DNA from: UBA6054 sp963975575
GTDB taxonomy: Bacteria; Planctomycetota; Phycisphaerae; Phycisphaerales; UBA1924
Assembly: GCA_963975575.1 (NCBI GenBank)
Contig: CAXBHL010000001.1
Coordinates: forward strand, 682,001 to 746,000
Length of the DNA: 64,000 nt
Direction of reading: 5' to 3'
Below are positions 1 to 8,144 of the stretch, one piece after another (position 1 is the stretch's first letter; each line of letters starts with the position of its first letter). Position numbers and translations under genes: made by a program. The notes under the pieces are model-generated. The model saw nothing but the letters and a program-made list of their open reading frames with translations. It was not told the DNA's origin and made no database searches.

Positions 1-64
1 CCGGGGGAGAACGGGGGAGGGGGCGATTGCGGAACGGGCCGTACCGGTCAGCCACGGGGTTTGA

Positions 65-646
65 TCAACGCTGCGGGCGCGCCGGGATGTGCTTCCAGAA
101 GGTGTTGGCGTACCGGCTGTCGAACTTCACCGCGGTGATCTGGGTGTACCAGACGATGCTCGGCTTCTCCGCCCAGATGCCCAGGGAGTCGTAGCCGTGG
201 AGCTCGGCGAAGCCGTCGTGGGTGCCCAGTAGCACGCCGAGGTGGAAGGTGATCCAGGTCTCGTCCTCGTCTTCACCCTCGCCCTCGAACTCTTCTGACT
301 CGACGATCATGTGCGGGTACTGGGCCGCGACGGACTTGAGCGCGTCGGGCAGGGTGGCCAGGTTGATCTTCGGCGGGTTGTTCAGGCCCGCCAGCGCCCC
401 CTCGCGTTCCAGCAGGGTCTGCCAGTGCGTCTCGAACTCGGTGCGCTGGACCGACTCGATGTCCTCGGTGCGGACGATGATGAAGCCGTCCGGGTCGAAG
501 TCGTCCACGGTGTGGAACATGGCCAGCTTGTTGGACAGGCCCAGCAGGAAGCCCAGGATGGCCGTGTCGGAACCGTTCATGGTCACGCGGATCAACTGGT
601 TGGTGTTGAGGTGGGGGCGGAGGTCCGGCGGCGTGTCTTTGGGCAT
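65..646 (-). CDS. Hypothetical protein, possible small beta-barrel fold, 193 aa
   Basis: I do not recognise this family. Residues about 17-70 alternate hydrophobic strands with turns (IRVTMNGSD, LGFLLGLSNKLAMFH, DDFDPDGFIIVRTEDIESVQR), a layout that resembles Sm/Lsm-like small barrels; that is inference only. An acidic run (EEFEGEGEDEDE) sits near residues 117-129. No signal peptide or membrane segment is visible, so it is probably cytoplasmic. ATG start at 646 with no clear Shine-Dalgarno. It follows the zinc-ribbon membrane gene on the same strand after 67 bases, so the two may be co-transcribed. Base composition is like its neighbours. Confidence 0.7.
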   Translation of the reverse strand: MPKDTPPDLRPHLNTNQLIRVTMNGSDTAILGFLLGLSNKLAMFHTVDDFDPDGFIIVRTEDIESVQRTEFETHWQTLLEREGALAGLNNPPKINLATLPDALKSVAAQYPHMIVESEEFEGEGEDEDETWITFHLGVLLGTHDGFAELHGYDSLGIWAEKPSIVWYTQITAVKFDSRYANTFWKHIPARPQR

Positions 647-713
647 GGGGGTTCCGGTCTGGCGGGGGGGGGTGGGGATTGGGTCAGCGGGATCAAAGCG
701 CGTCCGCGCCGGG

Positions 714-1223
714 TCAGTCGGGCACCCAGGTGAAAAGCGTCGCGGGGGCGGGTTCGAGGATCATCAGGGCCGCCAGGGCCAGCGCGGGCAGGGCGAGGAT
801 CAGCAGCCGTGTCAGGCGGCGGGCATTGTCGTCGGCGTGGAAACGCCGGATGGCGGGGACGAAGTAGAACGGGCTGATGAGCAGCCCCACGCCCGAGGCG
901 GGCAGGATGACCATGCCGAACATGTTGCACCAGTAGAGCACGTCCAGCGAAGCGTGCTGGCCGTGGGGGATGAAACGGCCGCGCGGGATCCCCAGGATCC
1001 AGAAGGCGGTGATGTAGCCGCAGATGTGCGTGGCCAGAAAGAACCAGGCGGGGATCATCAGGGCGGCGAAGACGCGGAAGTTCCGCCCCCGGTCGATGCG
1101 GCGGAAGCGTGCGGCGTCGGTCCGGTTGATCGACGGCGTGCCGCACTCGGGGCAGGGCGCCTTCGGTGGGGTGTCCGCGAGGTCGTAGTCGCAGACCGGG
1201 CAGGGTTGGGCAGGCGGAGGCAC
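714..1223 (-). CDS. Zinc-ribbon membrane protein of unknown function, 169 aa
   Basis: The N-terminus carries two CxxC pairs (C8/C11 in CPVCDYDL and C24/C27 in CPECG), a short zinc-ribbon pattern. It is followed by hydrophobic segments near residues 50-73, 90-117 and 135-157, giving three to four membrane passes. The family has no function that I know of; short CxxCxYDL-type ribbons on membrane proteins are common in planctomycete genomes. GTG start at 1223. No Shine-Dalgarno precedes it; instead TATGCT ends 5 bases upstream, which suggests a leaderless message. The overlapping long frame on the same strand (592-1296) is a GC-driven shadow. Confidence 0.72.
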   Translation of the reverse strand: MPPPAQPCPVCDYDLADTPPKAPCPECGTPSINRTDAARFRRIDRGRNFRVFAALMIPAWFFLATHICGYITAFWILGIPRGRFIPHGQHASLDVLYWCNMFGMVILPASGVGLLISPFYFVPAIRRFHADDNARRLTRLLILALPALALAALMILEPAPATLFTWVPD

Positions 1224-1228
1224 GCCGG

Positions 1229-1234
1229 AGCATA
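1229..1234 (-). promoter_or_regulatory. -10-like TATGCT just before start, leaderless candidate
   Basis: Read on the minus strand, TATGCT ends 5 bases before the GTG start at 1223. A transcript starting 6-7 bases after this hexamer would begin at or within a base or two of the start codon. No clear -35 is seen. The same spacing recurs at four other genes in this window. Confidence 0.45.
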
Positions 1235-1353
1235 CCGGCGTGGATGGAGAAGAAGCCGGCAGATGCCGGCTCTTCGAGAGAGGGTGGAGTTGTCACCGTG
1301 CCGCGTGCGGTCGGAGGGCTGGAGCGCCCTGCGCCGGGCGTCGGTTCAGCGGT

Positions 1354-2847
1354 TCAGACGCCCATCGCCCGTTCCATGCGGGTGGTCAGTTCGCCGGCGG
1401 TGGTGCCGTCGAAGGCGGCGTTGACCGCGATGGGCTCTTCGGTCTTGAGACGCGACTGGAACCGCTGGTGGGCGGTGATCACCGTGGAGTGGTTCGGGCG
1501 TCCGATGGCCATGGCCAGTTCCGGGTAGCTGCGCCCGGTGTGCAGCTTGCCGAGGTGGACGATCAGCTCGCGGGCGAGGACGACCTTCTTGGCCCGGCCC
1601 TTGCCGCCGAGGTCGTCGCGGGTGACGGCCAACTCGCGGCAGACGGTGTCGATGATCTTGTCGATGCCCACGGGTCCGGGGCGGATGCCGGCCCGGTCCC
1701 CGGCCCGCATCTCGACCGCCTGGCGCACGTGGTCGGCGGAGAGGAACAGCCCGCGGTCGCGGTCGAGCAGGTTGGCCATCGCCTGGATCTGGGTCAGCGT
1801 GCCCTCGATGTCGCGGACGGTGGCGGCCGGGTCCTCGGTGATCCGCTGGACGAGGATCTCCAGGCCCTTGGGGTCCAGCGTGATGCCGCGACGCTTGGCC
1901 AACGCGGGCACCAGCCGGCGGACGAGGTCGGCGTCGGGCCGGGCGATGGGGGCGACCACGCCGGAGACGAGGCGGGAGGAGAGGGCCGCCTGCATGCGGG
2001 CGATGTCGCGGGGGTGGGCGTCGGAGGCGAGGATCACGCGGGCGCCGGTCAGGTGCAGGTCGTTGAGCGTGCGGACGAGTTCCTGCTGCGTGCCCTCCTT
2101 GCCGGCGATGACGTGGACGTCGTCGATGACGAGCAGGTCGAGCTTGCGGTGGCGTTTCTGGAACTCGGCGACGGTGTTGTTCTGGATGGCGTTGACGTAG
2201 CCGGAGATGAACAGCTCGCCGCTGGTCACGCGGATGCGGGCGTCGCGCCGGGCCCGCCGGGCCATGGCGGCGGCGTGGCGGACGAGGTGCGTCTTGCCCA
2301 CGCCGCAGGGGCCGTGGATGAAGACCAGGTCGGGGGCGTCGGCCTCGCAGGCGGCGCGGCGGACGGCCTCGTGGGCGACGCGGTTGGCGTGGCCCACGAT
2401 GAACTCGGGCACCGGGGGCTTGGCGGTCGGACGCCTGGGCGCTGCCGCGCCGGACGTCTCGCGGGCCGGGGTGCTCCGGCGCCGATCGCGGGCGGGGTCG
2501 GCCGGGGCCGCGGGGTCGGCGCTCGGGGCGGCGGCCTCGTCCACCCGCACGCCGACGGAGCGGCCCGGGAGGATCTCGTTCGCGGATCGACGCAGGGCGT
2601 CCCCGAGGGATCGCTCGACCATCTCGGCGCTGAACCGGTCGGGCACGCAGACCTCGACCCCGGCTTCGGTGCACCGGATGGCGGTGCGTGACCCGAGCAG
2701 GCGGGCGACCCGGTCGGCCCCGACCGATTCGGACAGGCGGCCTCGCAGCCGGCGTCCGAGATCATCGTCGCGCCCGGGGGTCTGTGCGTGGCGGGCGTGG
2801 GAGGCGGTGGGGCGTTGATCCCGGGGAGACGGATCGGGGTGGGTCAT
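1354..2847 (-). CDS. dnaA: Chromosomal replication initiator DnaA, 497 aa
   Basis: DnaA binds origin DNA and unwinds it in its ATP form. Visible parts: a short variable N-terminal region (1-100), a Pro/Ala-rich linker (about 105-145), AAA+ core with Walker A GPCGVGKTH (179-187) and Walker B LLVIDDVH (238-245), the IAGKEGTQQE segment, an SRL arginine-finger region (291-293), and DNA-binding domain IV with signature GRPNHSTVITAHQRF (449-463). The C-terminus runs about 35 residues past the signature. I chose ATG 2847: the reading frame is open to 3201, but the upstream translation does not look like DnaA. There is no clear Shine-Dalgarno. dnaN is not adjacent and I see no cluster of DnaA boxes around the gene, so this need not be the origin. 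Confidence 0.93.
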   Translation of the reverse strand: MTHPDPSPRDQRPTASHARHAQTPGRDDDLGRRLRGRLSESVGADRVARLLGSRTAIRCTEAGVEVCVPDRFSAEMVERSLGDALRRSANEILPGRSVGVRVDEAAAPSADPAAPADPARDRRRSTPARETSGAAAPRRPTAKPPVPEFIVGHANRVAHEAVRRAACEADAPDLVFIHGPCGVGKTHLVRHAAAMARRARRDARIRVTSGELFISGYVNAIQNNTVAEFQKRHRKLDLLVIDDVHVIAGKEGTQQELVRTLNDLHLTGARVILASDAHPRDIARMQAALSSRLVSGVVAPIARPDADLVRRLVPALAKRRGITLDPKGLEILVQRITEDPAATVRDIEGTLTQIQAMANLLDRDRGLFLSADHVRQAVEMRAGDRAGIRPGPVGIDKIIDTVCRELAVTRDDLGGKGRAKKVVLARELIVHLGKLHTGRSYPELAMAIGRPNHSTVITAHQRFQSRLKTEEPIAVNAAFDGTTAGELTTRMERAMGV

Positions 2848-3197
2848 GGGAGGGTGCCTCGCTGGTCGTCCGGGACCTGCGTGGACGGGCCGGCGCGGTC
2901 CGACCGCGCCCCGTGCTTCGTCCAGCGCGGGCGATACAAACTGACGGGTTCCGAGTCCTTCCCCTGTGCACGAAGCGACAGCCCCGGGGCGCGTCCGAAA
3001 CGCGTCCTGCTCATTGCGAAGGGCCGGGTGTGTGGGTGCCCTGCCGAAACCGTTGAGCGAGAATCCGGGGCGAAAGAAAGTCGTTCCGCCCGCCGGTCGA
3101 GTCCGTAACCGGCGAGGGGGAGGATAGGGGCAACGCGTGCGATGATGCAACGGGTCAGCCGGTGAAATCAGCCGTCCGAACGAGGCTGCCCCGTCAG
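2848..3197. other. 350-base gene-free stretch upstream of dnaA
   Basis: This lies between the GNAT gene stop and the dnaA start, both on the minus strand. I see no credible gene, no TTATCCACA-type DnaA box cluster and no AT-rich unwinding region. The only signal is a promoter-like pair at 3121-3150 on the minus strand, which would give dnaA a leader of roughly 265 bases. Confidence 0.5.
3121..3150 (-). promoter_or_regulatory. Possible dnaA promoter TTGCAT-18-TATCCT
   Basis: On the minus strand, TTGCAT (3150-3145) is followed after 18 bases by TATCCT (3126-3121). It matches sigma-70 spacing but both hexamers are imperfect. It faces dnaA. Confidence 0.3.
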
Positions 3198-4346
3198 TCA
3201 CAAGCGCTTAGCGACGGCAAGTTTTTCTTGTCCACCGGATGTCCCGAGTGATCCACGGGCCGCGTCCGACGGCGCGCGGGCGTCGGTGTCGCGCGGCGCG
3301 AGCGGCGCCACGAATCCGGTGCGCGACCCGAACATGCGGAAGCCCATCGCGTGGTAAAGCTTGGTGGCGGGCAGGTTGCGCGTGTCGACGGCGCAGGTGA
3401 TCTCGCGCGCGTCGGGCGTGTTCACGCGCGCCAGGGCGTGCTCGAGCACGCGCCGCGCCAATCCCCGGCCGCGCAGCTTCGGAGAGATCCCCAGGTACAC
3501 CAGCTCGACCGCGTGATTCGCCGGGCAGTGGTTGAGCAGGCAGCAGCCCTCGGGCGCGCCGTCGAGGCGGACGATCCACCAGCGGGCGGGGTCGAACGCC
3601 CCGGTGCCCATGTGGCTGACGATCACGTCCCGCGTTGTTCGCAGGCCGCACAGCTCGGGGCAGTCGAGCGTTTCGGCGTACGACAGCTCAAGGGCCCGTT
3701 CGAGCGCGGTCCCGTCGGCCCTCGGGCCGAAGTCGAGCGGGTTCGTCACCGGGGTGACGGTCACGCCGGTCGGCCAGGGATTCGCCCGTGCCCCGTTGTG
3801 GCGTGCGAACCGCACCGGCCACGGCAGACGCATGAAGTGCAGGCGTCCCACCCAGGTCATGCCCGCTTCGCGGCAGGCCGCCTCGGCCCATTCGTGATCG
3901 GGCTCGATCAGCGTCTGGGCGAGCGCCAGCGGCACGCGGCAGGCCCCGGGCAGCTCGGCCAGCGCCAGACGGAGCACCCCGGTCAGGTGGGACTGCTGGA
4001 TCTCGGGCGCGCCCAGACGCCGGTCGGTGCCCGGCGCGGACAGGAAGAGCATGGCGGTCCGCCCGGCGCTGGGCACGGCCAGGCAGGCCTGGGCGACCGT
4101 CTCCGAGCGGTGGTCCCGCCGGACGTTGCCCCAGAGCAGGTTCAGGTCGATCCCGTGCTGGGACGCGCTGTCGATCAGGTTGCGGGCGGCCCGGCCGCGG
4201 TCCGGGGCGGAGACGAGGCGCTCGGCGGCGGAGACCCGGAGCCCGGGGGGGATCCGGACCGGTGGGCCGAACGGCCCGCTCGGGACGTTCTGAACGGGCG
4301 GGCCGGGGGGCACCGGCTGGGGGGATTTGACTGGATCGGACGGCAT
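3198..4346 (-). CDS. GNAT-family N-acetyltransferase, 382 aa
   Basis: The last 130 residues hold a GNAT acetyl-CoA site: VELVYLGISPKLRGRGLARR (motif A, RGRGLA pyrophosphate loop) followed by CAVDTRNLPATKLYHAMGF (motif B). The first half (LLWGNVRRD, AMLFLSAPGTDRR, LTGVLRLALAEL) looks like a second, degenerate GNAT-like lobe, so the protein may be a tandem GNAT. The substrate is unknown. A Pro-rich stretch of about 30 residues precedes the fold, and the C-terminal 40 residues look disordered. ATG 4346 is chosen; a TTG two codons earlier (4352) is possible. It is followed by dnaA after a 350-base gap. Confidence 0.82.
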   Translation of the reverse strand: MPSDPVKSPQPVPPGPPVQNVPSGPFGPPVRIPPGLRVSAAERLVSAPDRGRAARNLIDSASQHGIDLNLLWGNVRRDHRSETVAQACLAVPSAGRTAMLFLSAPGTDRRLGAPEIQQSHLTGVLRLALAELPGACRVPLALAQTLIEPDHEWAEAACREAGMTWVGRLHFMRLPWPVRFARHNGARANPWPTGVTVTPVTNPLDFGPRADGTALERALELSYAETLDCPELCGLRTTRDVIVSHMGTGAFDPARWWIVRLDGAPEGCCLLNHCPANHAVELVYLGISPKLRGRGLARRVLEHALARVNTPDAREITCAVDTRNLPATKLYHAMGFRMFGSRTGFVAPLAPRDTDARAPSDAARGSLGTSGGQEKLAVAKRL

Positions 4347-4461
4347 GGGCAACCCCGGCGGGCCTCGGTACGGATGGTCGGTTTGACGCCCCCGGGCTCG
4401 CCACTAGACTACCACCTGATCCCGGACGATGACAGTGCGGGTCCGCGAGGAAGCTGCGATC

Positions 4462-5112
4462 ATGAAGAAGACGACCCGGATGTTGACCCGCCGTGTGTGT
4501 GCCGCCGCCCTCGGGCTGGGCGTGATGGGCCTGTCGTTGGCGGGAACGCCGGCGTCCGCGGCCGCGCCCGAGCCGCGCCCGGTGCCCACCCGCTGGGAGT
4601 TCACTTTCGAGCCCGGGCCGCTGCGTCTGGCCTGGGTGGAGACCGAGAACGGCCCCGCGCCCTACTTCTATCTGACCTACCGGGTGACCAACTTCTGGGG
4701 CAACGACCTGCTCTTCGCCCCGGACGTGACGCTGGTGACCTCCAACTCCGAGGTGCTCCGCTCGGGCCGGGGGGTTTCGTCGGCCGTGACCGAGGAGATC
4801 ATGAACCGGCTGCGCAACCCGCTGCTCGAGTCGCAGATCGACATCGTGTCCACGGTGCTCGAGGGCCCCGAGCACGCCCGCGACGGCGTGGTGATCTGGC
4901 CCGCGACCGCCTTGAACGTGGATGAGGTCACGGTCTACTTCGCCGGGCTTTCGGGCGAGTACGAGGCCTACACGGTCGGCCGGGACTCCGACGACCCCCG
5001 GCGGTACTCGCTCCGCAAGACCATGATGATGCGGTTCGCCACCCCCGGCGACATCGACCGGCAGGGATCCCGCCCGTTCGATCTGATCGAGCAGCGTTGG
5101 GTGATGCGGTAA
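4462..5112 (+). CDS. Secreted protein of unknown function, 216 aa
   Basis: A clear signal peptide (MKKTTRMLTRR, then a hydrophobic core, then ASAAA) predicts export and cleavage near residue 33. The mature part is beta-rich with many aromatic residues (WEFTFEPGPLRLAWVE, YFYLTYRVTNFWGNDLLF, VTVYFAGLSGEY), like a small sandwich fold; I recognise no family. ATG 4462 follows GAGGAAGC, a good Shine-Dalgarno; an in-frame ATG at 4429 is less likely because it would bury the signal peptide. It stands alone upstream of rpmA. Confidence 0.8.
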   Translation: MKKTTRMLTRRVCAAALGLGVMGLSLAGTPASAAAPEPRPVPTRWEFTFEPGPLRLAWVETENGPAPYFYLTYRVTNFWGNDLLFAPDVTLVTSNSEVLRSGRGVSSAVTEEIMNRLRNPLLESQIDIVSTVLEGPEHARDGVVIWPATALNVDEVTVYFAGLSGEYEAYTVGRDSDDPRRYSLRKTMMMRFATPGDIDRQGSRPFDLIEQRWVMR

Positions 5113-5240
5113 GTCTTTGTTCGGATTGGATTTAGGGCCCGCCAGGTCCGGGCGGTCTGGACGGGCGGGGCTTGCGTGGCTACGCTTGCGGTCCTCGGCC
5201 CGGGGTGGGCCGCTGGTTTCTTGAGACGGAGTATCCCGCG

Positions 5241-5552
5241 ATGGCACATAAAAAGGCCGGTGGCTCGACGAAGAACGGGCGCACCTCGAACCCCCAGTAC
5301 CGCGGGATCAAGCTGTACGGCGGCGAGACCGCCCAGCCGGGCGCGATCATCGTCCGCCAGTGCGGCACGCCGTTCAAGGCGGGCTTCAACGTCCGTCGCG
5401 GCAAGGACGACACGCTGTTCTCGGTGGTCACCGGTCGGGTGGTCTACCAGAGCGGCAGCAACACCGTCCACGTCGACCCCTTCGACGCCGAGACGCCCCG
5501 CCCGCAGTGGCTGCGTGAGTATCGCACCGCCCAGGCCGCCAAGCAGAACTGA
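5241..5552 (+). CDS. rpmA: 50S ribosomal protein L27, 103 aa
   Basis: L27 reaches into the peptidyl-transferase centre of the large subunit. The sequence has the family start MAHKKAGGSTKNGR, then IIVRQCGTPFKAGFNVRRG, GKDDTLFSVVTGRVVY. There is no N-terminal extension of the kind removed by a prepeptidase in Firmicutes. ATG 5241 has GACGGAG upstream. L21 (rplU), the usual partner just upstream, is absent; the preceding gene is an unrelated secreted protein. A strong terminator follows, so it is probably transcribed alone. Confidence 0.96.
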   Translation: MAHKKAGGSTKNGRTSNPQYRGIKLYGGETAQPGAIIVRQCGTPFKAGFNVRRGKDDTLFSVVTGRVVYQSGSNTVHVDPFDAETPRPQWLREYRTAQAAKQN

Positions 5553-5591
5553 CGCCGACCCGGCCGCGCGCCGGATCGTGAAGACCGATCG

Positions 5592-5620
5592 CCGCCCGGA
5601 TGTCCGGGCGGTTTTCTTGT
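5592..5620 (+). terminator. Rho-independent terminator of rpmA
   Basis: An 8-bp GC stem (CCGCCCGG / CCGGGCGG, 5592-5599 and 5604-5611) with loop ATGT is followed by TTTTCTTGTTTT on the plus strand. Confidence 0.85.
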
Positions 5621-5725
5621 TTTGGCTGTGCGTTGATCGCGGGCGAACCCGCTCGATCCACCAGAATGAGCGGGGGTTCACGCGGTTTTGTGCCGGTTTT
5701 CACGAGCGCGTGGTCTGTTTTCGGT

Positions 5726-6883
5726 ATGGCACCGAGCCGAACCCGGAGCACGCCGGCACGCCGCACCGCGGGCATCCTCGCGTTGTGTGCGCCGATCGCC
5801 TGGCTGGGCGGGTGCGCGTCGACGATCCCCGCCGAGTGCGACCGGCGCCCGGCGGCGGCCCGCGCGGACTTCGGTGCGCACGACCCGCTTCCGCGGTCGC
5901 GGCTCGGCTGCCTCCCGTTCCCCGGCGTGTTCACGCTGTTCAAGGCCGCGGATCCGGACGACCTCGGCGAGCACTCGTACGCGGGTTCCGGGGGCGAGAC
6001 GGACCGGGGGATCGTCTACACCACCCGCGGCGGGTTCCTGGACATCGCGCATATCCGCAACAGCGTCGACACGACCGCGTACATCCACGCCCGGGTGGCC
6101 CACGCCATGCGGGCCGGCTGGGATTGCGTGCGGTTCCGCCTGCACGAGCCGAGCGTGTACACGGTGACGCTGGAATACCCCGCGTCGTGGGACGAACTGT
6201 CGACCGGCGAGCGGTGGCGTGCGCGGGAGGAGGCGGCGGTGGCCCTGTCGCAACGCCTCGCGCTCGAAGCGATGACTTGGCACGAGATCCTGACGTGGTA
6301 CGGCTACAAGAGCACGGTGGTGATCTCGGAGGCGGGCTCGGCGTTTACCTACGAGGACGGGCCGAGCCACGCGGTGGGGGTGCTCATCGCGGGCGAGGCG
6401 ATCCGGCGCGGCGGCGATTTCGACGCCGAGGTGACCGCGCTGCTCGACCAGACGCTGGCCGAGCTGGGCGTGGTGGGCGGAGAAGAACTCGAGGCGGCCA
6501 TCGCGGCGGTCGACGGCGACTGGTGGTCGGGCGGGAGCACCAAGCGCCGGCACCTGGAGACCGGGCTCGAACGCGGCGCAATCACGCCGTGGGTCGTTGA
6601 CGCGGTGCCGTTCGCTGATCCGGCTGGTCCCGTGACCTGGCAGTTGCCCACGCTCGAGAACGTGATGGGGCACGACTGCACGGCGCTGGCGACCGTGGCG
6701 ATTGACCCGAACGTGTTCGAGTCGGGCAAAATCCGCTCGCGCCTGCGTCCGGGTGTGGGTGACGTTGATCCCGGGCGAGATTTTCCGCTGCTGATGGCGG
6801 ACATCCGGAGGAGCATCGGCGCCGAGTTTGCGCGGATCGAGCGGGGGGAGCATTCGATCGAGGCGGCTTCGCGAGCTCCCTAG
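5726..6883 (+). CDS. DUF4056-family lipoprotein, 385 aa
   Basis: The N-terminus is a lipoprotein signal: a basic start, a hydrophobic core and lipobox WLGGC around residue 30, so it should be lipid-anchored. The body contains DUF4056-type segments: GIVYTTRGGFLDIAHIRNSVD (conserved Gly, Asp, His and Arg), YTVTLEYP, and TWHEILTWYGYKS. Function is unknown; the conserved His and acidic residues could be catalytic, which is speculation. ATG 5726 is chosen because it gives the compact lipoprotein signal; the frame is open further upstream. It is convergent with the dockerin protein, leaving only 3 bases between the stops. Confidence 0.78.
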   Translation: MAPSRTRSTPARRTAGILALCAPIAWLGGCASTIPAECDRRPAAARADFGAHDPLPRSRLGCLPFPGVFTLFKAADPDDLGEHSYAGSGGETDRGIVYTTRGGFLDIAHIRNSVDTTAYIHARVAHAMRAGWDCVRFRLHEPSVYTVTLEYPASWDELSTGERWRAREEAAVALSQRLALEAMTWHEILTWYGYKSTVVISEAGSAFTYEDGPSHAVGVLIAGEAIRRGGDFDAEVTALLDQTLAELGVVGGEELEAAIAAVDGDWWSGGSTKRRHLETGLERGAITPWVVDAVPFADPAGPVTWQLPTLENVMGHDCTALATVAIDPNVFESGKIRSRLRPGVGDVDPGRDFPLLMADIRRSIGAEFARIERGEHSIEAASRAP

Positions 6884-6886
6884 ACG

Positions 6887-7663
6887 CTAGGGGCAGCCTT
6901 GGTTGAAGGCACTGATGTAATCGCTGACGTCAAAGAAGTTGAACTGACCATCGGAGTTGAAGTCGCCAAAGGGGTCCGCGTTGGTGAAGGCGTCGAGGAA
7001 CGCCGACACGTCGAAGAAGTTCAGCGTCCCGTCGTTGTTCGAATCCGCGGGGCACGGGTGGAACGCGAAGATGAGTTCGTCGAGTTCGAGGTTGCCCGTT
7101 GCGTTGGACATGCGGAAAGACCGGATCCGGGTGGTGCCCGTGATCGTGCCGCCGACGAACCGGTCGATGTTGAAGTTCACGCCGGTGTTCTGCTGGTCGC
7201 GGAACTCGAGCAGCAGTTCGCCCGTGGCGTTGGGACCGGAAAAGAACTGCACCAGATCCCGATCGGGCGAAGTGTTGACGATGCCGACCGCCACGACGGG
7301 GGCGTTAAAGGTATAGACCTGGGGCGCGTCGTCCTCGGCGGCGAAGCCGGGGCCGTAGTTGTTGCCGCCGTATATGGCAGCAGAGATCCGGATGTCGTTC
7401 ATCGTCACGCCGAACGAGGCGTACTGCGTGGTGACTGAACCGCCCTCGATGAGTGCACCGTCGGGTGCCGTATTGAAGTTCACTGCTCTGAAGTGTGGTC
7501 CGTGGTCGACGCCGAAGAACAGCGGACCGTGCGTCGTTGGCGGCGACGTGAAGTAGGTCGTGTTGTTGCTGGAGAGGTCGGCGGGCGTCAACTCGATGGG
7601 AATCACATCGGCAGCGGCCGCAGTGCAGGCCAAAACCAGAAGGGTCGGAACAATCGTTTGCAT
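6887..7663 (-). CDS. Secreted protein with C-terminal GC-type dockerin repeat, 258 aa
   Basis: A signal peptide (MQTIVPTLLVLACTAAAA) is followed by a beta-rich domain (residues about 25-200) similar in style to PEP-CTERM-associated lectin-like modules, with no identified activity. The C-terminus is a two-repeat dockerin: CPADSNNDGTLNFFDVSAFL then DFNSDGQFNFFDVSDYISAF, ending NQGCP. Each repeat has a D-x-N-x-DG calcium loop followed by FFDVS. The flanking Cys residues at both ends are the GC-type dockerin mark seen in Phycisphaerae-type planctomycetes; the receptor is unknown. AAAGGAAG lies upstream of the ATG. Confidence 0.85.
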   Translation of the reverse strand: MQTIVPTLLVLACTAAAADVIPIELTPADLSSNNTTYFTSPPTTHGPLFFGVDHGPHFRAVNFNTAPDGALIEGGSVTTQYASFGVTMNDIRISAAIYGGNNYGPGFAAEDDAPQVYTFNAPVVAVGIVNTSPDRDLVQFFSGPNATGELLLEFRDQQNTGVNFNIDRFVGGTITGTTRIRSFRMSNATGNLELDELIFAFHPCPADSNNDGTLNFFDVSAFLDAFTNADPFGDFNSDGQFNFFDVSDYISAFNQGCP

Positions 7664-7846
7664 GGCATGTCTTCCTTTGCAGCTCGTGAGGCACCCATTC
7701 TGGGCATTCGGGCATGTCGGGAAACGTACGGGGTGCCGTCACGCTGTGTTGGACGACAGATTACCGCGCCGGGAGGGGAGACAGAAGCGTGATCCCGAGA
7801 ATCGAAACGCCCCTCGATCGAGGTTACGGCGGGCACGGGGCGTTGA

Positions 7847-8104
7847 TCAGTTGCTCTTGCGTTGATTGATCGCTTGGCGGATGGTCGCGGCGACGATGAG
7901 CAGACCCAGCAGCGCGAAGATGATGCCGCCGGGCGTCGACCAGACCCAGTTGATGAGATCCTGAAGCAGCCTGCGGCGGCCCGAAGCGGTTTGGGTTCCA
8001 TCCGGATTGAGGATCATCGAGACCCCGAGGCTGGCGAGGATCGCGCCGCCGATCACGCCACCGAGGATGTCCTTGATGCTCCAACTGTCATTGCTATCAC
8101 TCAT
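7847..8104 (-). CDS. Small two-helix membrane protein, 85 aa
   Basis: A polar start (MSDSNDSWSIKDILGG) precedes a hydrophobic helix (GGVIGGAILASLGVSMIL), a charged loop (GRRRLLQD) and a second helix (GGIIFALLGLLIVAATI), ending in a basic tail. I do not recognise a family. AGAGGGGG upstream of ATG 8104 is a plausible ribosome site and fixes the start; the frame is open to 8170. It lies between the dockerin gene and kdsA on the same strand, about 40 bases after kdsA stops. Confidence 0.68.
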   Translation of the reverse strand: MSDSNDSWSIKDILGGVIGGAILASLGVSMILNPDGTQTASGRRRLLQDLINWVWSTPGGIIFALLGLLIVAATIRQAINQRKSN

Positions 8105-8144
8105 GTTGCGCCCCCTCTGTGGGTGGAGCGTAGCGATTTTGCAC

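Noticed and set aside
592..1296. Frame overlapping the zinc-ribbon gene on the same strand
   Set aside because: Arg/Pro-rich without structure; the zinc-ribbon frame has CxxC pairs and membrane helices.
2848..3197. oriC upstream of dnaA
   Set aside because: No DnaA box cluster or AT-rich element could be seen.
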